NCBI RefSeq assembly: GCF_003234115.2
Contig: NZ_CP126251.1
Location: 310,001-374,000 of the forward strand
Source: Curtobacterium sp. MCPF17_002
GTDB taxonomy: Bacteria > Actinomycetota > Actinomycetes > Actinomycetales > Microbacteriaceae
DNA: 64,000 bases
Direction: 5' to 3'
The notes under the pieces: model-generated
What the model was told of the DNA's origin: nothing
What the model saw: only the letters and a program-made list of their open reading frames with translations
Databases searched by the model: none
Shown: positions 59,765 to 64,000 of the stretch, piece by piece
Layout of the letters: every line of letters begins with the position of its first letter
Position numbering within the stretch: position 1 is the first letter of the stretch
Program-made: the position numbers and the translations under genes

Positions 59765-60931
59765 ATGGAGAAGATCACCGACCGGCTGCTGAGCTGGGCC
59801 TCGATGCTCGAGGAGAACACCGAGCAGCAGGCCCGCACGACCGCTCGCATGCCGTTCGTGTTCCCGCACCTGGCCCTCATGCCGGATGCCCACCTCGGCC
59901 TCGGCGCCACCGTGGGCTCGGTCATCCCGACCCTCGGCGCCGTCATGCCCGCGGCGGTCGGCGTCGACATCGGCTGCGGCATGATCGCCGTCCGGACACA
60001 GTTCTCGAAGGATGACCTGCCGGACGACCTGCAGGCCCTCCGCGAGCAGATCGAGCGCGCGATCCCACTGTCCGCCGGCGCCGCGAACCGGAAGATCGTC
60101 GCCACCGCCGAGCCCCGCGTCGCGGAGCTCGAGGCGATGGCCGCCACCGCCGGGTTCGACCCCGACGGCGTCCACGGTCACTGGCGGAACCAGCTCGGCA
60201 CGCTCGGCTCCGGCAACCACTTCATCGAGGTCTCCCTCGACGAGGAGGACCGCGTCTGGCTGTTCCTGCACTCCGGGTCCCGGGGCGTCGGCAACAAGAT
60301 CGCGCAGCGGCACATCAAGGTCGCCAAGCGGATGATGCAGCGCTGGTGGATCGAGCTGCCGGACCCCGACCTCGCCTACCTCGTCGAGGGCACGCCGGAG
60401 TTCGACCGCTACATCGCCGAGCTGCGGTGGGCCCAGCACTTCGCGCTCCTCAACCGCGAGGAGATGATGGACCGGGTCGTCCGCCAGCTGAGCGAGGTCC
60501 TGCGGGCACCGGTCGACGAGCTCGAGCGGATCAACTGCCACCACAACTTCACACAGCGCGAGACGCACTGGGGGAAGTCGGTGTGGGTGTCCCGGAAGGG
60601 CGCGATCCAGGCGAAGGCCGGTCAGGCCGGACTCATCCCGGGCTCGATGGGCACGGCGTCGTACGTCGTCGAGGGCCTCGGCAACAAGCCGTCGCTCGAG
60701 TCCTCGCCGCACGGGGCCGGTCGGCTGTACTCGCGGTCGGCGGCGCGGCGGACCTTCACGCACGACGAGCTCCGCGCGGCCATGGTCGGCATCGAGTACC
60801 GCGACACGGACGCGTTCCTCGACGAGATCCCCGCGGCGTACAAGCCGATCGACCAGGTGATGGCGGACGCGGCGGACCTCGTGTCGATCCAGCACACGCT
60901 GCGGCAGGTCGTCAACGTGAAGGGCGATTGA
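59765..60931 (+). CDS. rtcB: RNA-splicing ligase RtcB family protein
   Basis: A 388-residue RNA ligase that joins 2',3'-cyclic phosphate or 3'-phosphate ends to 5'-OH ends using GTP and manganese. Metal-binding segments MPDAHLGLGATVG, VGVDIGCGMIAV (Cys), LGSGNHFIEV, HHNF and the guanylated His in HGAGR are all present. It resembles the shorter RtcB group. No RtcA or RtcR neighbours; a small ORF and hairpin precede it. The ribosome binding site is weak (CGAGACC). Confidence 0.93.
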   Translation: MEKITDRLLSWASMLEENTEQQARTTARMPFVFPHLALMPDAHLGLGATVGSVIPTLGAVMPAAVGVDIGCGMIAVRTQFSKDDLPDDLQALREQIERAIPLSAGAANRKIVATAEPRVAELEAMAATAGFDPDGVHGHWRNQLGTLGSGNHFIEVSLDEEDRVWLFLHSGSRGVGNKIAQRHIKVAKRMMQRWWIELPDPDLAYLVEGTPEFDRYIAELRWAQHFALLNREEMMDRVVRQLSEVLRAPVDELERINCHHNFTQRETHWGKSVWVSRKGAIQAKAGQAGLIPGSMGTASYVVEGLGNKPSLESSPHGAGRLYSRSAARRTFTHDELRAAMVGIEYRDTDAFLDEIPAAYKPIDQVMADAADLVSIQHTLRQVVNVKGD

Positions 60932-60933
60932 CG

Positions 60934-60966
60934 GGAGGCGCGGGGCGGGCCCCGCCCCGCGCCTCC
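60934..60966. repeat. GC-rich variant of dispersed palindrome after rtcB
   Basis: GGAGGCGCGGGGC (60934-60946) pairs with GCCCCGCGCCTCC (60954-60966), a 13-base stem with loop GGGCCCC, three bases after the rtcB stop. It shares GGAGGCGCGG with the main family but has a different centre. Confidence 0.65.
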
Positions 60967-61036
60967 AGTCCGCCAGGTGGCTGGGACCCAGGGCCCCTGC
61001 CGGACAGGGCGCGCGCCGTCGGGCACGCTCGGTGTG

Positions 61037-61870
61037 GTGAGTGAGCAGGCGGAACAGGCGGCCCGGAAGACCGGACGCGAAGCGAAGCGGGTCGCCGACA
61101 GTCGGTGGTTCGAGGTGATGGCACGCGCCGGCTTCGTCGGCAGCGGCGTCGTGCACCTGCTCATCGGCTACCTGGCGATCCTGCTCGGCGTCGGCAACGC
61201 GTCGTCCGGCGGCGAGACCGACCAGTCCGGCGCGCTGCAGCAGATCGCCGAGGTCCCCGGGGGCGTCGTGCTGCTCTGGCTCGTCGCGATCGGCACGGCC
61301 GCCCTGACCATCCGACTCGTCGTCGAGGCCGTCGTGGGTGGTCGGACCGACAGCGCCCGCGGCTGGGGCAACCGGCTGAAGAACGTCGCGAAGGCCGTCG
61401 TCTACGGGATCATCGCGTACTCGGCGGCTTCGTACGCGCTCGGCGCCGGCAAGAGCTCCAGCGGATCGAGCCGGAGCGCCGCGGCGCAGGCGCTCGCGAC
61501 CCCGGGCGGCGTGTTCCTGCTGCTCCTCGTCGCGGCCGTCGCCGTCGGCATCGGCATCGGCCTCGTCGTGATCGGCTGCCGACGGACCTTCTGGAAGCTG
61601 CTCGTCCGCCCGCCCCAGCCGATCGAGCGCACCGTCACCGTGCTCGGCGTCGTCGGCTACGTGCTCAAGGGCATCGCGGTCGTGATCGTCGGGGTGCTCA
61701 TCGCGGTCGCCGGCTTCCGGAGCGACCCCGACCAGGCGACCGGACTCGACGGAGCCTTCGACGCGCTCCGGAGCATGCCCGGCGGGGTCTTCGTCCTCGT
61801 CGCGATCGGCATCGGGTTCCTCGCCTTCGGCGTCTTCAGCTTCTTCCGCGCCCGGTACGCGCGCCTCTGA
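61037..61870 (+). CDS. DUF1206 membrane protein
   Basis: A 277-residue membrane protein made of three DUF1206 repeats, each with two helices: ARAGFVGSGVVHLLIGYLAI, KAVVYGIIAYSAASYALGAG and LGVVGYVLKGIAVVIVGVLI open the repeats. Function unknown; widespread in actinobacteria. GTG at 61037 chosen (another GTG three bases earlier is possible). Its stop codon begins a tandem repeat tract. Confidence 0.88.
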   Translation: MSEQAEQAARKTGREAKRVADSRWFEVMARAGFVGSGVVHLLIGYLAILLGVGNASSGGETDQSGALQQIAEVPGGVVLLWLVAIGTAALTIRLVVEAVVGGRTDSARGWGNRLKNVAKAVVYGIIAYSAASYALGAGKSSSGSSRSAAAQALATPGGVFLLLLVAAVAVGIGIGLVVIGCRRTFWKLLVRPPQPIERTVTVLGVVGYVLKGIAVVIVGVLIAVAGFRSDPDQATGLDGAFDALRSMPGGVFVLVAIGIGFLAFGVFSFFRARYARL

Positions 61871-61958
61871 GCGGGTGCTTCCGGGGCTGCGCGGGTTTTG
61901 TGCTGCGCGGGTGCTTCCGGGCTGCGCGGGGGGTTCCGGGCTGCGCGGGTTTCGTGCT
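61871..61958. repeat. Tandem array of five GCGCGGGT-type units
   Basis: Units of 16-19 bases alternate between GCGCGGGTGCTTCCGGGCT (61871, 61905 and, altered, 61924) and GCGCGGGTTTTGTGCT / GCGCGGGTTTCGTGCT (61889, 61943). The tract starts immediately after the DUF1206 stop. Confidence 0.82.
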
Positions 61959-61960
61959 GA

Positions 61961-61998
61961 GCGACACCTCACGGCCCCGCCAACCCGTGAGGTGTCGC
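61961..61998. terminator. 14-bp-stem hairpin following the tandem array
   Basis: GCGACACCTCACGG (61961-61974) pairs perfectly with CCGTGAGGTGTCGC (61985-61998) with a ten-base loop. Probably ends the DUF1206 transcript. Confidence 0.7.
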
Positions 61999-62061
61999 CC
62001 ACGCCGTGAACTCGCGCCCGGCCTGGGGGGACGCGGACCGGCGAAACGGTAGACCAGGACC

Positions 62062-62937
62062 ATGACCGCGAACGCCACCACCGGACCCGCGACCGTGTTC
62101 TCCGACGCCGGAGCCGTCCTCGTCGAGAGCATCGTGTGGGATCCGGCCACCGAACGGCTCCGGTGGGCGGACATCACGCTCGGCACCCTGAACACCTCCG
62201 ACGCGCACGGCACGGCCGAGTCGAGCGTCCCGTTGCCACCCCCGCTCGCGAGCTTCCAGCCCCGGGCCGACGGCGGCTTCGTCGCCGCGCTCGGGGACAC
62301 CGTCGTCGTCACCGACCCCGACGGCGTGGTCGAGCGCGAGGTCGCCCGGGTCGAGCACGCGGTCGCCGGCATGCGGTTCAACGAGGGGAAGTGCGACCCG
62401 TTCGGCCGTTTCCTGGTCGGCAGCATGAACGTGTCGTCGGGGGAGCCCGATGCGGCGCTCTACTCCGTCGAGGCCGACGGCACGACCCGCGTGCTCCGCG
62501 GCGGCTTCGGCGTGACGAACGGCATGGAGTGGTCGGACGACGGGTCGGTCATGTACGTCACGGACACGAGCACGTCGACGATCTACCGCGCGTCGTACGG
62601 ACCGGACGGCGAGCTCGGCGAACTCGAACCGTTCATCGTCGGGGCCGCGCACGACGGCCTCGTCCGCGACGACGAGGGGTGCTTCTGGAGCGCGATCTAC
62701 GGCGGCGGCCGTGTCGAGCGGTACGGGCCGGACGGGTCGCACCTCGAGACGGTCGAACTGCCCGCGCCGAACGTGACGTCGGTCGCCTTCGGGGGGCCGG
62801 AGATGTCGACGCTGTTCGTCGGGTCGGCGCGCGAGAACGCGACCGAGGAGCAGCTCGAGCAGTACCCGCACTCGGGCGCCGTGCTCGCGGTGCCGACGCG
62901 GGTGCACGGATTCCCCGCGAACACCTTCAGCGGCTGA
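62062..62937 (+). CDS. SMP-30/gluconolactonase/LRE family protein
   Basis: A 291-residue six-bladed beta-propeller lactonase. LVESIVWDPATERLRWADI supplies the first metal Glu, MRFNEGKCDPFGRFLVGSM the second site, NGMEWSDDGSVMYVTDT the Asn/Asp ligands. It opens gluconolactone-type sugar lactones. ATG 62062 lies after an AGACCAGGACC leader. It is followed by an alpha/beta hydrolase 69 bases on. Confidence 0.9.
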   Translation: MTANATTGPATVFSDAGAVLVESIVWDPATERLRWADITLGTLNTSDAHGTAESSVPLPPPLASFQPRADGGFVAALGDTVVVTDPDGVVEREVARVEHAVAGMRFNEGKCDPFGRFLVGSMNVSSGEPDAALYSVEADGTTRVLRGGFGVTNGMEWSDDGSVMYVTDTSTSTIYRASYGPDGELGELEPFIVGAAHDGLVRDDEGCFWSAIYGGGRVERYGPDGSHLETVELPAPNVTSVAFGGPEMSTLFVGSARENATEEQLEQYPHSGAVLAVPTRVHGFPANTFSG

Positions 62938-63006
62938 CGGCTCGGGGCCAGGGCGGCCGTCCTGCCGGCGGGTATCCTGGGCGATCGCCCGACCCGAGGA
63001 GACCAC

Positions 63007-64000
63007 GTGAACGACGAGCACACGGCAGCCGCCCCGGACCCGGCGAGCCACCTCGCCGAGGCGGAGGACGCCGACGTCACGGTGGAGGTCGACCGGATCG
63101 CGGTCGACGGCACCTACGTCCGGGTCAGCTCCATCGGCGAGCCCGGCGAGCGGGCGTTCCTGCTGGTCGCCGGCCTCGGGATCGCCGCCACCTACTACGA
63201 GCGGCTCGCGCCGCACCTCAACGAGAACGGCCCGGTGCACGCGCTCGACCTGCCCGGGTTCGCCGGCGTGCCGCGGTTCCGGGGCAAGGTCTCGATCGAG
63301 CGGTACGCCGACGCGGTCGAGCAGGTCATCGACGAGCTCGGACTCGTGGACCCGGTGCTGGTCGGGCACTCGATGGGCACGCAGGTGGTGACCGAGGTCG
63401 CCGCGCGGCGCCCGGACATCTCCGACCTGGTGCTCATCAGCCCGGTCGTCGACTCGAAGGCGCGCACGGTCCGGCAGTCGGCGTTCCGGTTCCTCCGGTC
63501 GACGCTGCACGAGCCGTCGGCGGTCCGCTGGCACGGGATCACGGCGTACGCGCTGTGCGGCTGGCACTGGTTCTCGAAGGTGCTGCCCCGGATGATCGCG
63601 TTCCCGATCGAGGAACGCGCCGCCCACGTGCAGGCGCGCACGCTCATCGTCCGTGGTGAGCACGACGCGATGGTCCCGCGGGACTGGGTCCGCCGGCTCG
63701 CGCGGGTGTTCCCCTACGCGGTCCTCCGCGAGGTCGTCGACGGTGCGCACTCGGTCATGCACGCGCAGGCCGACGCGGTCGCGCGGCTCGCCGTCGCACA
63801 CGTCGGACACGAGCTGCCGGACCGCGGAGTGTCCTCGCTGCAGCGCGTCCGTGACGACTCCACGGCGTCCGACCTGGCACGGCTGGGTCCGAAGGACGCG
63901 TGGCTGCTGGTGAAGTCGCGGTTCGTCGAGCTGTTCGGCATGGCGCGGGGCGACGACCAGACCCTCGAGGCCGCCAAGTCCGCGCACGCGGTCGCGATGG
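63007..64000 (+). CDS. Alpha/beta hydrolase (3' end beyond window)
   Basis: An open frame runs from GTG 63007 to the window edge (331 codons so far). The fold is clear: LLVAGLGIAATYYERL oxyanion region, nucleophile elbow VGHSMGTQV with Ser122, acid Asp in VRGEHDAMVP, and His in VDGAHSVMHAQ. After the usual end of the domain (about residue 265) a further helical part (RLGPKDAWLLVKSRFVELFG) continues. GAGGAG at 62996-63001 is the ribosome binding site, and TATCCT at 62973-62978 a probable -10 box. Confidence 0.88.
   Translation, partial: MNDEHTAAAPDPASHLAEAEDADVTVEVDRIAVDGTYVRVSSIGEPGERAFLLVAGLGIAATYYERLAPHLNENGPVHALDLPGFAGVPRFRGKVSIERYADAVEQVIDELGLVDPVLVGHSMGTQVVTEVAARRPDISDLVLISPVVDSKARTVRQSAFRFLRSTLHEPSAVRWHGITAYALCGWHWFSKVLPRMIAFPIEERAAHVQARTLIVRGEHDAMVPRDWVRRLARVFPYAVLREVVDGAHSVMHAQADAVARLAVAHVGHELPDRGVSSLQRVRDDSTASDLARLGPKDAWLLVKSRFVELFGMARGDDQTLEAAKSAHAVAM

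Overview
The window is about 70% G+C or higher, uses GTG/TTG starts often, and has dense short-spaced genes with GC-rich third codon positions. Gene content (Ku plus a POL-PE-LIG LigD, MMPL exporter, LytR-CpsA-Psr protein, ThrE exporter, DUF3618/holin-like operon, DUF1206, DUF6314, DUF6328) points to an actinobacterium, most probably Microbacteriaceae and plausibly Curtobacterium-like; that genus call is an inference from protein style, not a database match. No rRNA, tRNA, CRISPR array, insertion sequence, phage or plasmid replication gene was recognised. It looks like an ordinary chromosomal accessory/housekeeping region, tightly packed: no stretch of more than 300 bases lacks a gene (the longest gaps are 6811-7068 and 55762-56031).

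Layout. 1-9.5 kb: truncated membrane protein, MarR/MMPL divergent pair with a 20-bp perfect operator, GntR regulator, LCP cell-wall ligase, endo/exonuclease/phosphatase, secreted protein, SDR, TetR, DUF2795. 9.5-16.7 kb: ThrE exporter, OsmC, zinc alcohol dehydrogenase, tandem paralogous two-helix membrane proteins, gamma-glutamyltransferase-like enzyme, ArsR-SRPBCC pair. 16.8-22.3 kb: secreted bulb-lectin/M23 peptidase, small sigma factor coupled to a membrane partner, orphan HsdR-N nuclease-like protein, TSUP transporter, AlkD-like protein. 22.3-30.4 kb: NTF2-like and APH-like proteins with a 22-bp shared divergent promoter, zinc dehydrogenase-epimerase pair, SHOCT/DUF6314/pentapeptide proteins, thioredoxin-reductase-like enzyme with XRE-cupin regulator, glycosyltransferase. 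30.5-37.3 kb: three-gene LEA-like/holin-like/DUF3618 stress operon, MarR-MBL circuit, HAD, GNAT, TetR-MFS operon. 37.4-42.9 kb: LacI-controlled nucleoside hydrolase-MFS-ribokinase operon and a Ppx/GppA phosphatase. 42.9-48.6 kb: non-homologous end-joining locus (Ku divergent from an SDR-LigD operon). 48.7-56.7 kb: sigma factor-Asp23-like envelope stress operon, sugar epimerase, FAH hydrolase, phosphoketolase, secreted protein. 56.8-64 kb: DUF1992, GH15 glucoamylase-like enzyme, small ORF-RtcB, DUF1206, SMP-30, alpha/beta hydrolase (truncated).

Two window-wide themes stand out. First, many genes carry a TANNNT (or CANNNT) -10 box exactly 6-7 bases before the start codon with no Shine-Dalgarno sequence, so leaderless transcription appears common, and several regulator operators overlap these boxes. 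Second, intergenic spaces hold many unusual repeats: a dispersed palindrome built on CTGGAGGCGCGG (four full copies plus many half copies, some inside genes), several other long perfect hairpins, and short tandem repeats that begin at or beside stop codons. Single-gene regulatory circuits (MarR/MMPL, MarR/MBL, TetR/MFS, LacI/nucleoside operon, ArsR/SRPBCC) each have a visible dyad operator.
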